From IMG/VR virus record IMGVR_UViG_3300036781_000236, positions 1 through 64,000 of that record: a stretch of 64,000 bases of DNA. The stretch is one strand, 5' to 3'. The notes below the pieces were generated by a model, which saw nothing but the letters and a program-made list of their open reading frames with translations, was not told where the DNA came from and made no database searches. This document shows, piece by piece, positions 39,933-48,453 of this stretch. This DNA is from a virus. The position numbers and the translations under genes are program-made. Position 1 is the stretch's first letter. Each line of letters begins with the position of its first letter.

Positions 39933-42104
39933 CTACGCCTCGATGGAATCAGCGAGTTCCGCGATCTCGGCCATCGCGGCCTGGCACTCCGCACCGCACA
40001 CGATCCCGGCGGCCGTCAAAGACATCACCTCGGGTGCTTCACCCGACGCGACCACGGATGCGCGGGTGCGGGGGATCGGGAACCCAGGCACGTTGACGGC
40101 GAGCGCGGCGACGAGTTCGAGGTTGCCGTTCACGTTCCGCCAGTCCCCCGACAGTTTCGCTGCCCGCAACACACGGATCGTTTCCTCCGACGTGCCGGGA
40201 CGAACAGCCCCCGCGACCCAGATGCCGTGCTCGTCCTCACCGCACGCCACATCCGCCACCACAGTGCCTGTGTGGTCGTAATGGGCGGCCGCGGCGGCCT
40301 GACCCAACCCCGATGACGCATGGCCGGTGCCGAGGGTGATGTTCCCGACTGGGACACGCTCCCCGTCCGCACAGGCGATCTCACCGAGCATGTAGTAGGC
40401 GTAATCGGTCTTCGACCGTGGCGCGTACACGTGGTTGTCTGGGAACGCGATGTGCGGGACGTTCCACTCAGCAGCATGGCCGTACACCTGCCCGTCGTCG
40501 GTGACGGTGAGCGGCTGCGGCCCGTCGAACTCGGGGTTCGCGAACCACTCCACGGGCGGGCGAACGGGGATCTCGGTCTCGACCGCGGAAGCGACCAGAG
40601 CCGCAGCGTTCCGTACCGGGGTGACGCGGTAGCCGCCCTGCGACGTGACTGTCCACATCGCTTCGAGCTGCGTCGAAGCGACCAGCGACGACGCAAGCTG
40701 GATCGTGGCTTCAGCGAACGCCTGGAACGGGCACGCGGTCGCCATACCGATAGTGGCGTCAGCGACGACGATGATCGTGTCGTCGCCCTTCTCCCCAAAC
40801 GCGATGTCGATGAGGGAGGGTGCGTCGGTTTCGTCGTCGGGCTTCGGTGCCCACACGCCTTCCGCGTCGAACCAGTCGCTTTTCGGCCCCACATCGTACT
40901 GATGCACCGCCAAGTCCACGCTGATGCCGCGCAACGTGCCATCTCCGACCATGCGGGCGATCATCTGCCCGAACTCGCCGTCATCGAACACACCCGACGC
41001 CTGGATCAGATTCCCTTCGCGCCAGATGTTGTCGATCCGTCCCGCGACCTGAGCGCCATCGTGGCCGCCCTCCGCAGACGTTTCGACCAGGCCCATGAGG
41101 GTGAGCGGCAGGTCACGCCACGAGATGCTGTCAGGAGCGAACGCACGGTTGTCCGCCGTCATCGCGGCCTCCGGTGCAAGGGTGGCGGTCCACTGCATCT
41201 GCGCAGATGCCTTATCCGAACCTGTCGGCACCTTCGTGATGTCAGGCAAGCGCGGCGACGGGTTCCGCTTCGGGATACGACTCGACGGCTTATGCGCGTC
41301 GATCAGCGGAATACCGTCGTCGCCCGCGAACGTGAGAGCGAATCGTGCGAGGGTGTCACGCAACGGTGTGTCCTGACCGTCACGGACAGTGACGTACTCC
41401 GCGATCTCCGCGATCAGGCCGTCCACCGCAGCGGCAGCGAGGTCTTCGCCGTCCATGTCCGTCGTCTCGAATCCGTCGCAGTCACAACCGAGGGCGGAGC
41501 ATGCACCCATGTTGCCGTCGCCGCCATGCATGCCGTCAGGGTGGCCGCAGTCACCGTCAGCGCACACCGCCGTGTTCGCGACGGCTGCCAACTCCTCTGT
41601 GTCGGCCTCGGCATTCGCGTTGTCGTCCTTCCACGGCACGGTGATGGTGTCGTCCTCGTACTTCTTCGCGGCTGCCTTGTAGTAGCCCTCCACTGCCGTC
41701 TTGATCTTGGCCTTGTCGGCGTCCGGGATGTCAGCGCCGCCACGGGCACCCGAAAGCACACCCGCGACCGCGGTGACAGCCTTCCAGACGGCGTGCTTGC
41801 CGCCGTCCTTCGACACGAACGGGAACTTGTACGACGACTTGACCGCAGGGTCACCGTCGGAGTCCTTCCACATGAAGCAGTCCGCGTCGGCGGGAAGTTC
41901 GTAGTCCTTCGTGGCCGCGGGGCCGTCCCACGCCTCGTCGCGCGCGCCGAGCGGAAGACCGTCCGCTCCGCTCGCGTCAGCGGTGATCGCCGCGAGTTCC
42001 GCGACCTGCTCCTCAGTGAACGCAGGGATGCGCTTCTCGGCCGCCACACGTGCGGCGGCCCTACGTGCCCTACGACGAGCCTGTGCGGCTCCAGATCCAG
42101 CCAT
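39933..42104 (-). CDS. Prohead protease-type protein
   Basis: 723 aa (ATG 42104 after AAAGGGGAA). Residues about 55-160 contain the block CFMWKDSDGDPAVKSSYKF with ADKAKIKTAVEGYYK, common at the N-terminus of phage maturation proteins. The middle (GRIDNIWREGNLIQASGVF; GTLRGISVDLA) has the HK97-type protease pattern. A Cys-rich insert (CADGDCGHPDG; CSALGCDCDG) may bind zinc. C-terminal half may be a second structural domain. Confidence 0.65.
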   Translation of the reverse strand: MAGSGAAQARRRARRAAARVAAEKRIPAFTEEQVAELAAITADASGADGLPLGARDEAWDGPAATKDYELPADADCFMWKDSDGDPAVKSSYKFPFVSKDGGKHAVWKAVTAVAGVLSGARGGADIPDADKAKIKTAVEGYYKAAAKKYEDDTITVPWKDDNANAEADTEELAAVANTAVCADGDCGHPDGMHGGDGNMGACSALGCDCDGFETTDMDGEDLAAAAVDGLIAEIAEYVTVRDGQDTPLRDTLARFALTFAGDDGIPLIDAHKPSSRIPKRNPSPRLPDITKVPTGSDKASAQMQWTATLAPEAAMTADNRAFAPDSISWRDLPLTLMGLVETSAEGGHDGAQVAGRIDNIWREGNLIQASGVFDDGEFGQMIARMVGDGTLRGISVDLAVHQYDVGPKSDWFDAEGVWAPKPDDETDAPSLIDIAFGEKGDDTIIVVADATIGMATACPFQAFAEATIQLASSLVASTQLEAMWTVTSQGGYRVTPVRNAAALVASAVETEIPVRPPVEWFANPEFDGPQPLTVTDDGQVYGHAAEWNVPHIAFPDNHVYAPRSKTDYAYYMLGEIACADGERVPVGNITLGTGHASSGLGQAAAAAHYDHTGTVVADVACGEDEHGIWVAGAVRPGTSEETIRVLRAAKLSGDWRNVNGNLELVAALAVNVPGFPIPRTRASVVASGEAPEVMSLTAAGIVCGAECQAAMAEIAELADSIEA

Positions 42105-42149
42105 GACCGATTCCCCTTTTCCAGATGGACGGTGAAAGTTCCGTGGGCC

Positions 42150-42165
42150 GTAGGCTAGCGCGGCG
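42150..42165 (-). promoter_or_regulatory. Shared 16-bp motif, possible late promoter
   Basis: CGCCGCGCTAGCCTAC on the minus strand, identical to 47604-47619. Both lie 38-46 bp upstream of a structural gene start; TAGCCT may be the -10 box. Confidence 0.55.
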
Positions 42166-42188
42166 GGGTGGTAGCTCCACACCCACCC

Positions 42189-42234
42189 TTGACTTCGTAT
42201 AGCAGGCTAGGTATGGTTGGGGAGTCACGATCCA
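42189..42234 (+). promoter_or_regulatory. Strong rightward promoter with conserved spacer and start
   Basis: TTGACT (42189-42194), 17-bp spacer with TTCGTATAGCAGG, TATGGT (42212-42217), TGGGGA, then GTCACGATCCA (42224-42234). Same design as 33689 and 8202. Confidence 0.87.
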
Positions 42235-42249
42235 CCAAGGAGGCACACC

Positions 42250-42648
42250 ATGAGCAAAGAAACACTTCTGCTTCAGGAGTACGGGTTCGGCGGTAAGCGC
42301 GTTCCCGATCTCACCATCGAGGTTGAGTACCGCAAAGCGCCGTACTACGACCACGACACCACCTACGCGCCCGACCATCGCGGCAAGACGCTGACGGCGT
42401 ACGACGTGTATGTGGACGGAACCCTCACAGGACGTATCCGTCAGACCATCGCGTCAACGGACAGGAACTACAACACGATCCGTGTTCCTGGACGCGGCAA
42501 AATCGCGTGGTCGTGGGATCGCAAGCACACAGCAGGACCGAACCGACAGGATCGCACCAGCAACTACCCTGGCCTCTACAGAACTTCCAAGCGCTCCGCG
42601 GTTGGCGACATGATGGGATACGGATGCGCCACGAAGGTTGCATCGTGA
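42250..42648 (+). CDS. Hypothetical protein, 132 aa
   Basis: AAGGAGGCAC before ATG. Polar, Tyr/Arg-rich (EVEYRKAPYYDHDTTYAP). First gene of the second rightward operon, so probably expressed early and strongly. Confidence 0.7.
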   Translation: MSKETLLLQEYGFGGKRVPDLTIEVEYRKAPYYDHDTTYAPDHRGKTLTAYDVYVDGTLTGRIRQTIASTDRNYNTIRVPGRGKIAWSWDRKHTAGPNRQDRTSNYPGLYRTSKRSAVGDMMGYGCATKVAS

Positions 42649-42848
42649 GTGTCGTCGCGCGAGTCTACGACAGCGGCGGCATCACGGAGCACACCGACAC
42701 CGTGCAGATCGCCACGCTCGTAGCGTCACTCAACCTCGCAGGCTTCGAGATGAAGCCTCACGGATCAGTTAGGGATCGCGTGCAGATGCGTAACGAAGCA
42801 GCCGGTGTCGACATCACCCTGTCCCTTCTCAAGAACGAGGATGCATGA
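42645..42848 (+). CDS. Hypothetical protein, 67 aa
   Basis: GTGA overlap upstream, ATGA downstream. Alternating strands and helices (SVVARVYDSGGITEHTDTV). Confidence 0.65.
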   Translation: MSVVARVYDSGGITEHTDTVQIATLVASLNLAGFEMKPHGSVRDRVQMRNEAAGVDITLSLLKNEDA

Positions 42849-43306
42849 GCTACGACTTCTCCGCACGTATCGACACGGGCGGCCCGTACCCGCACTACAT
42901 CGAACCGTCCTTTGATGACACCCACCCTGGTCTAGCTACCAACGGGGTCGAGGGTTCCACCGTGGCCTTCTACCCGGAGGGAGGTTACACCCGCATCGGG
43001 AACTACACCTCGAATGTCTCCCCGATCTGGGCGCGCTGCCTCACGAAAGCCGCGCTCAGCATCCGGTACCCGAAGCACCTCCCAGACGGGGATATGTGGC
43101 TGTCCGACATCGACGGCGAACGCCTCGGTGACATCACGACGCTTCTCCACGCCGCCGTCGAGTACGGCATCGACCACCTCGAAGATCTGCGCGAACTGGA
43201 ACCCGAGAACAGGTGGGGAAACGCGGAAGGCGCGATCACCTACCTGTGGGACATCCAGCGGTTCAGCGAGATGCACCCCAACGCGTTCCTGAGTCTGAAT
43301 CGCTAA
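42845..43306 (+). CDS. Hypothetical protein, 153 aa
   Basis: Starts MSYDFSARIDTGGPYP. Contains NYTSNVSPIWARCL, a pattern I know from uncharacterised phage proteins. Last gene of the operon. Confidence 0.7.
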   Translation: MSYDFSARIDTGGPYPHYIEPSFDDTHPGLATNGVEGSTVAFYPEGGYTRIGNYTSNVSPIWARCLTKAALSIRYPKHLPDGDMWLSDIDGERLGDITTLLHAAVEYGIDHLEDLRELEPENRWGNAEGAITYLWDIQRFSEMHPNAFLSLNR

Positions 43307-43326
43307 AAGCTTCTCGGCTGGTGCAG

Positions 43327-43336
43327 GGATCGTGAC
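43327..43336 (+). repeat. 3' complement of the operon's 5' end
   Basis: GGATCGTGAC, reverse complement of the first ten bases of GTCACGATCC at 42224, 35 bp before the terminator. Confidence 0.7.
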
Positions 43337-43371
43337 AGTTCTCCTGCCTCCAAGCCGCCGAGGATGAGCAG

Positions 43372-43391
43372 ACGGCCCCGCAAGGGGCCGT
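43372..43391 (+). terminator. Intrinsic terminator
   Basis: ACGGCCCC-GCAA-GGGGCCGT, same GCAA loop as at 34557, followed by TACGCTTTCT. Confidence 0.8.
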
Positions 43392-43399
43392 TACGCTTT

Positions 43400-45064
43400 C
43401 TACTCCGCTTCCGCGTCGTCCCCGCTCATATAACCAAGCGTGCAACGACAGTTGATCACCGATCCCGCCTCACCGGATGGGTCACCTGGGAACATGAGCG
43501 AGTCGCCGTCCACGTCGAAAGGAGCGTCGAGGGGCTGCGTTTGTCCGTCAAGCCCGTCCACAAGTTCATGGCGCGGGTAGATAGCTCCCTCGGCGGTCAT
43601 CCACACCTTGCTTAGCTTCGAGTTCCCGCCGGTCGCGGCGTCAATGGCTTGTGTCGCGGCGAGGCTCCCGCCCCCTGTGGCCCCGGCGAGGGTGGTGCGG
43701 GCGATAGTGACAGCGCGGGTGTAAGACTGCTCGTTCATCCCTACCTGGATCGCCCTAGCGGTGTCCGGGATCGACAAGCCCTGGTCGTAGGACGCCTGCA
43801 CGATCTTCGTGACGTTGTCCAACGTCGTCTGCGCGATGTTAGGGATCTGGCTCGCGGTGTTCGCGATCTCCTTCGCGACATACGGGTTGCTCACATCGAA
43901 GCTGACCCCTGCGCTTTCCAAACTGGCTTGTGTGACCGAACGAACCATCGCCTGCCGGACAGGCTCCGTCTTCGTGCGTAGCGAGAAGATCAGCGCATCC
44001 ACGTCCAGCATTTCGGCAGGGGCCGGGGCGCTCCACACGGGGTTACCGGCGGACGCCGCGTACAGATCAGCTTGGGCGTCGCGGAGGTTCGCCTTCGCCG
44101 CCTCAACATGCTCGGGGCTGCTTCCGTCGGATAGGGCGGTGCGGAGTTCGCCCTTAGCTTCCTCGACGGCCTTGTGGCGTGCCGCCAACTGCTCCGGGGT
44201 GAGCGTGGCGGGAGGCTGCTTCTTCGCGGCTGCGGCCGTCAACGGCAATCCCCCGGTGAGCGGCAGCGTGATCTCGACCTGGTCGCCCCGGACTACGTAG
44301 AGCGCATCGAACGTCAATGGAAGCCCGAACACCGTTGCGGTGTCGGGCGCGTCGGGTGTGCCAGTGGATGCGTGCGCTTCGAAGCCGTGGTCGCGGGCGT
44401 ACTCGACCCCGTACTTCACCAGTGCCTGCGTCACCGCTACCCGCAGTTCGACCAGACCTGGTACGTCGGGAAGGAGGATGCCGATGGTGTCGCCGTCTGG
44501 TTTCCCGAACTCGCCGCTACCTGCCACCACACCCGTCAGGGGACCGCAGTTCGCAGCGACCAACCGCAATGCGTCACCAAGCATGTCGAGTGGCCCATCG
44601 ATCTCCCCGAGCGACGCCAATGTGACGTGCAGCATCCCCGCTGGGTCACCGCCAGGGACAGTGAGCGCAGCGGATTGCTCCGCAGTAGGTTTCAGACAAA
44701 CCATCGTGCTCAACGGTGTCGGAGCCGCCGCCGTCAACGCCAATGACGCAACGAGCGACCGGACATCAGCGGGCGCGAGTCCTACGAGCGCCGCCATGTC
44801 CGCGTCCCGACGTGCCGAAGCGGTGAGGTGGTTCGTCACTGTCGCCGTGAAGTTCGCGGCTGCGTCACGGCCTGCTTTCCGCAGGATCGGTTCGAGCACC
44901 TTCACCATCCGCGGCACCAGATCGTCGGCGCGCTTATACCCAGCCTGGATGACACGGTTGTGGTGCGCCGCCGATGGTGCGACAGGGACAGCCTTCTCTG
45001 GCTTCGGCTGCGTCGCTTCCACCGCTTCCGCGGTGGTCTCCTTGACGGAGCGGTACTCGGGCAT
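43400..45064 (-). CDS. MuF-type minor head protein fused to a 2H phosphoesterase domain
   Basis: 554 aa. Residues about 118-277 follow the 2'-5' RNA ligase/2H phosphoesterase pattern with two H-x-S/T motifs: HVT (146-148, in MLHVTLASLG) and HAS (231-233, in FEAHAST). Residues about 340-554 are a MuF-like head domain ending with VINCRCTLGY. MuF proteins are packaged in the head and some carry effectors that enter the host with the DNA. The 2H domain could cleave cyclic nucleotides or RNA ends in the newly infected cell; this is inference. Confidence 0.7.
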   Translation of the reverse strand: MPEYRSVKETTAEAVEATQPKPEKAVPVAPSAAHHNRVIQAGYKRADDLVPRMVKVLEPILRKAGRDAAANFTATVTNHLTASARRDADMAALVGLAPADVRSLVASLALTAAAPTPLSTMVCLKPTAEQSAALTVPGGDPAGMLHVTLASLGEIDGPLDMLGDALRLVAANCGPLTGVVAGSGEFGKPDGDTIGILLPDVPGLVELRVAVTQALVKYGVEYARDHGFEAHASTGTPDAPDTATVFGLPLTFDALYVVRGDQVEITLPLTGGLPLTAAAAKKQPPATLTPEQLAARHKAVEEAKGELRTALSDGSSPEHVEAAKANLRDAQADLYAASAGNPVWSAPAPAEMLDVDALIFSLRTKTEPVRQAMVRSVTQASLESAGVSFDVSNPYVAKEIANTASQIPNIAQTTLDNVTKIVQASYDQGLSIPDTARAIQVGMNEQSYTRAVTIARTTLAGATGGGSLAATQAIDAATGGNSKLSKVWMTAEGAIYPRHELVDGLDGQTQPLDAPFDVDGDSLMFPGDPSGEAGSVINCRCTLGYMSGDDAEAE

Positions 45065-45078
45065 CTGGACGCCCAACC

Positions 45079-45273
45079 CTAAACCTCTACTTGACCCTCA
45101 TCACGCGGGCGTGATTCGCCCATCACCGCAGCCTGCAACCGGCGAAGCTCGGATGCCTTCACCACTTCCTCGCCACCAGACTCGTCCCACGCCAATGCGC
45201 CGCCATGACCGCGCTGCTCTTTGACGACAGCCTCGGCGTTCGCGCAACGCGTCTCACGTGTCATGTCCATCAC
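45079..45273 (-). CDS. Hypothetical protein, 63-64 aa
   Basis: GTG 45273 or ATG 45270. Acidic helical protein; the palindrome at 45101 falls in its last codons (ESRPRDEG). Confidence 0.55.
   Translation of the reverse strand: MMDMTRETRCANAEAVVKEQRGHGGALAWDESGGEEVVKASELRRLQAAVMGESRPRDEGQVEV
45101..45114. repeat. 14-bp palindrome copy (TCACGCGGGCGTGA)
   Basis: Exact copy, 37 bp upstream of the MuF gene start. Confidence 0.55.
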
Positions 45274-45437
45274 TGCTTCCTCCGTGGCGGTGAACCATCG
45301 ATCTTGTCGAAAGCCCGCTCGGACGCCTTGCCTACCTCATCGACAGTGGTCTCTACCGCCTCGACAGCTTCCGCGACGATGGTCAACGGAGCCGTGATGA
45401 CTTCACCGACGATCCTCCCGAGAAGCTTCCCGATCAC
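45270..45437 (-). CDS. Small amphipathic protein, 55 aa
   Basis: GTGA overlap with the portal gene. Begins VIGKLLGRIVGEVITAPLTI, a membrane-associating helix, then an acidic coiled stretch. Role unknown. Confidence 0.6.
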   Translation of the reverse strand: MIGKLLGRIVGEVITAPLTIVAEAVEAVETTVDEVGKASERAFDKIDGSPPRRKQ

Positions 45438-47383
45438 GCCGTCACCTTCCCGTTCGCAGCGGCAGCAACCCTGTTCGTCAACGACGCCGACACCGGGGCC
45501 GGGAGCGTCTCGAACAAAGTTCGTGACGCGTGCAACTCGACGTTCGACACGAACAACTCCACCATCGCCGTGTCCGTGACGTGACATGACCGCAACGCTT
45601 CCTCGATCATCCCTCGCGCACCCGCGACCAGCTGCGCAGGCTGCTGCTTCGTCAACGTCTTCACGCGATCCGCACCCAGGGTAGCCGCGACAAGGTTCGC
45701 GCGTACCCCGTCGATCAACGCCAACGCGTCCGGGTCCTTCTTCGCGAGGGACCGGAGCTTCGACCCGGCGAGTTCGCGGGCACGATACACCGCCAGTTCC
45801 GCCGCGATAGACACGGCCGCCGTCGCGGCCGATCCGATCACCTCGCCGCTGATCGGCTGCGGCGGCTTTCCCTTCGTCGTCTCCGACGCCGACCCGCCAG
45901 GGCCACGCACCGGAGCGGACGTTACGCCACCCGATCCGCCATCCGCACCACCTGTGTCCGGGGTTTCGAGCACGCCAGGCGCGATCTCCAGTTCCGACCC
46001 TGGACGCAGTGACGGTGTCCCGTACACCGCCAAACCAGGGTCGCGGAGCTTGATCCCCAAGTACACGTTCCGTTCCTCAGGGGACGGCGCATCGGCGTCA
46101 TCGAACCCCTTCGACTTCCGGTACGTGTCATCGCTGATCGTGCCCCGGTCGAACGCCTCATCAGCAGCAGCGCCCCGGTCAGGGTGGTTGATGATCGCGG
46201 ACGCGTCGTAGTCGATGCAATAGGTCTGCCAATCAGCGACACCCATATCGCTAAGGTAGGGACGCAGGTAGGACTGCGTGAGGTCGGACACCAACTGTTG
46301 CGCCATCGGCTGCAAGTGCGCCTTCCACGTGCTCTCATCGACCTGCCATGCGTTCCAGTGCGTCAGGTCCCCCATCCCTGTCAGGATCTCCGCTGGAAGG
46401 TCGAGTCCGATAGCGATACGACGGATGCATTCCTCCCTCAATCCTGTCTCCGGATACAGCTGCACTGGGTCGACAAGCTCCATGTGGTACACAAGATCCT
46501 TGAGGGATTTATTTTCTGGGACAGGGACGCGCATGATCAGCGGAACAACAGCGGACGCTGACCCTTCGTTCTCGATGGAGGCAGTCATAGCGTCCGTCAG
46601 GTCCTGCAAGAAAATGTCGTTCAACGGGTCTTCGTCACCCAGCGGTTCTAGCGGGGTCTGTGACAGGGCGTCGTCTATCCACAGAATCCCGTTCCCTGCC
46701 TGCCGTGAACGGGCGCGCGCGCGGACGACGGCGGTGAGTAGCACGAGTTCTTCCACGAGCAGGAGGACACCGGCCATTGAGGAGTCCGCGAGTGCCGACC
46801 ACCTCGGCGACCGCTTCCACAGCCTGTACGCGACAGCGCTGTCGTCATCAACGGGGAAGAAATCCTCGTCCTTCACCTCGTGGTAGTTCTGGATCATGAT
46901 CGACGGTGCGCGGTACCGCATGATCACGCCGTCCATGACGCGCAACTCGTCGGTGGACAGAACCTCCCACTGCTCCAACCCGGTGAACGGGTCGTTGCTC
47001 ACGAGGAGGTACGCCTCCCCGGTGAGAAACATGAGTTTGCCGTACTGCTGCTGCAACCCGTTCCGCTGCCCCTTACCTCCGCCGGGGTCCTGGATACGGG
47101 CGAGCGCGTCAACGACGTTCTGATTCGTGGTGGGCTTGATCTCCCCGTCAGGTTGGATCTGCGCAGGTAGCAGCGTCAGTAGGCTCATGGCGTGCCCGAC
47201 GTAGTTCGCGGCGTACTTGATCTCCCCCACCATGTCGTAGTACGACAGGGCGCGGGTCTGCCACGGCTGGATCAGGCGGCGCATGATCTGCGCGTCCCGC
47301 TGATGCACCCGTACCCCGGCGGCCGTCAACGATGCGGGATTACCGATCCGCATCCCTGGCTTCTTGCGGCTAAACCACCCCAC
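45434..47383 (-). CDS. Portal protein
   Basis: 649 aa. N-terminal portal core (LSYYDMVGEIKYAANYVGHA, GEAYLLVSNDP, IRRIAIGLDLPAEILTG, HWNAWQVDESTW) typical of actinophage portals that form the dodecameric DNA gate. Residues beyond about 470 are a Gly/Thr-rich linker and a helical C-terminal domain. GTG at 47383; an internal ATG (MRIGNP) is an alternative. Followed by the MuF gene, as in most siphophages. Confidence 0.85.
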   Translation of the reverse strand: MGWFSRKKPGMRIGNPASLTAAGVRVHQRDAQIMRRLIQPWQTRALSYYDMVGEIKYAANYVGHAMSLLTLLPAQIQPDGEIKPTTNQNVVDALARIQDPGGGKGQRNGLQQQYGKLMFLTGEAYLLVSNDPFTGLEQWEVLSTDELRVMDGVIMRYRAPSIMIQNYHEVKDEDFFPVDDDSAVAYRLWKRSPRWSALADSSMAGVLLLVEELVLLTAVVRARARSRQAGNGILWIDDALSQTPLEPLGDEDPLNDIFLQDLTDAMTASIENEGSASAVVPLIMRVPVPENKSLKDLVYHMELVDPVQLYPETGLREECIRRIAIGLDLPAEILTGMGDLTHWNAWQVDESTWKAHLQPMAQQLVSDLTQSYLRPYLSDMGVADWQTYCIDYDASAIINHPDRGAAADEAFDRGTISDDTYRKSKGFDDADAPSPEERNVYLGIKLRDPGLAVYGTPSLRPGSELEIAPGVLETPDTGGADGGSGGVTSAPVRGPGGSASETTKGKPPQPISGEVIGSAATAAVSIAAELAVYRARELAGSKLRSLAKKDPDALALIDGVRANLVAATLGADRVKTLTKQQPAQLVAGARGMIEEALRSCHVTDTAMVELFVSNVELHASRTLFETLPAPVSASLTNRVAAAANGKVTA

Positions 47384-47395
47384 GTGCGGGGCCGG

Positions 47396-47566
47396 TTACT
47401 GGCCGGTCGTCGGGGCAGGCTGGTTCGGCCTGTCCGGCGGATTCCACACCAGGCTAGCCATCGTGACTTCGCGGCGGTCGGAGCGAGGGGTGCGCGCACC
47501 CGTGGCCTGGTTCGCCTCAGCGTTCTGCACCGCTGTCTTCACGCTTCCAGAGCATCCACAACCCAT
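47396..47566 (-). CDS. Hypothetical protein, 56 aa
   Basis: MGCGCSGS start after AAGGAGGCCC. Polar, Pro-rich end (NPPDRPNQPAP). First gene behind the possible late promoter, just before the portal. Confidence 0.65.
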   Translation of the reverse strand: MGCGCSGSVKTAVQNAEANQATGARTPRSDRREVTMASLVWNPPDRPNQPAPTTGQ

Positions 47567-47603
47567 ACAGGGCCTCCTTCGGTGGTGATTCGGTTCGGGA
47601 CTT

Positions 47604-47619
47604 GTAGGCTAGCGCGGCG
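47604..47619 (-). promoter_or_regulatory. Shared 16-bp motif, possible late promoter
   Basis: CGCCGCGCTAGCCTAC, identical to 42150-42165, 38 bp upstream of the 47396-47566 start. Confidence 0.55.
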
Positions 47620-47646
47620 AACGGTTAGCGCCCCCAGATACACGAC

Positions 47647-47666
47647 GGGCGCTCCGAAGAGCGCCC
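47647..47666. terminator. Hairpin terminator between accessory and head operons
   Basis: GGGCGCTC-CGAA-GAGCGCCC, 8-bp stem, just upstream of the possible late promoter. Confidence 0.7.
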
Positions 47667-47730
47667 GCACCCGAAGGTGACCTGCCAGCCCCGTAGAGGC
47701 CGCTAGGTTCCGTCCAACCCTACCACGCGG

Positions 47731-48021
47731 CTATTCGTCCCGGCCGAACGCCTGATCGCGAGCGCGACGCAGGTGACGGATCAGGTCGTTGATCGCCTGC
47801 CGGTCAAGATCAACGTAGAAACCGCCCAGGCTGATTTCCCTAACGTCCGTTCCAGTGGCATCAGACATGACACGAACACCGTCTGCGCCTGTCTGCGCGT
47901 CGACACACTTACTCACGACTTGCACATACTGGTCGCGGTTCCAACGAACCTCGACTATGGCCTTGCGCGGGTCGTTCTCGTCAAAAGCCAGTGGGCTTCC
48001 GTACACGGATTCTTTGGGCAT
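47731..48021 (-). CDS. Hypothetical protein, 96 aa
   Basis: ATG 48021 after AAGGAGGGCG. Contains VEVRWNRDQYVQVVS and an Arg-rich helical end (LIRHLRRARDQAFG). Confidence 0.65.
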   Translation of the reverse strand: MPKESVYGSPLAFDENDPRKAIVEVRWNRDQYVQVVSKCVDAQTGADGVRVMSDATGTDVREISLGGFYVDLDRQAINDLIRHLRRARDQAFGRDE

Positions 48022-48069
48022 CTCGCCCTCCTTGCCCATCACGGGCGGTAGTGGAACCCGCAGACCGTA

Positions 48070-48083
48070 TCACGCCCGCGTGA
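48070..48083. repeat. 14-bp palindrome copy (TCACGCCCGCGTGA)
   Basis: Intergenic, between the stop of 48088-48453 and the next gene. Confidence 0.6.
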
Positions 48084-48087
48084 TGGC

Positions 48088-48453
48088 TCAGGGGTCGAGC
48101 CAGCGGGCAGCAAGGCCAACGGTCATACTCAACGCGAACGGCGCGAGCACCGCCACCGTCCACGACGGCTCCAGACGCCACGCCACATACGCTACGACCG
48201 ACCACCACCAGCCCTGGCAGAACGCGCACTCAAGAAGCTCCGCGAGCACAGGACGCCTGTACGTGACTGTCGCGGTGACCTGCTCCGACGTTAGCCCGTT
48301 CACAGCGTTCTGCGAGCCTGTGCGAGACACGGTAGTGCCGAGCAGCCACGCCCGGGCGCGGACGACAGGAGGGAACGTGTCCCAACCAACGAGTCGCACC
48401 ACCCGGAGAGTGCCGAGCGCTAGCACCACCGACAGCCAAGGAGACGGAATCAC
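48088..48453 (-). CDS. Membrane protein, DUF1360-like
   Basis: 121 aa from GTG 48453 (GTGA overlap). Three hydrophobic segments and the motif CAFCQGWWWSVV, resembling the DUF1360 family of small membrane proteins. Confidence 0.65.
   Translation of the reverse strand: MIPSPWLSVVLALGTLRVVRLVGWDTFPPVVRARAWLLGTTVSRTGSQNAVNGLTSEQVTATVTYRRPVLAELLECAFCQGWWWSVVAYVAWRLEPSWTVAVLAPFALSMTVGLAARWLDP

Noticed and set aside
38349-40316. Long plus-strand open frame (655 aa) opposite the AAA+ and protease genes
   Set aside because: Antisense shadow of high-GC genes; Arg/His/Val-rich composition, no ribosome site, while the minus-strand frames have clear domains. The same applies to 30611-32365 and 40320-42158.
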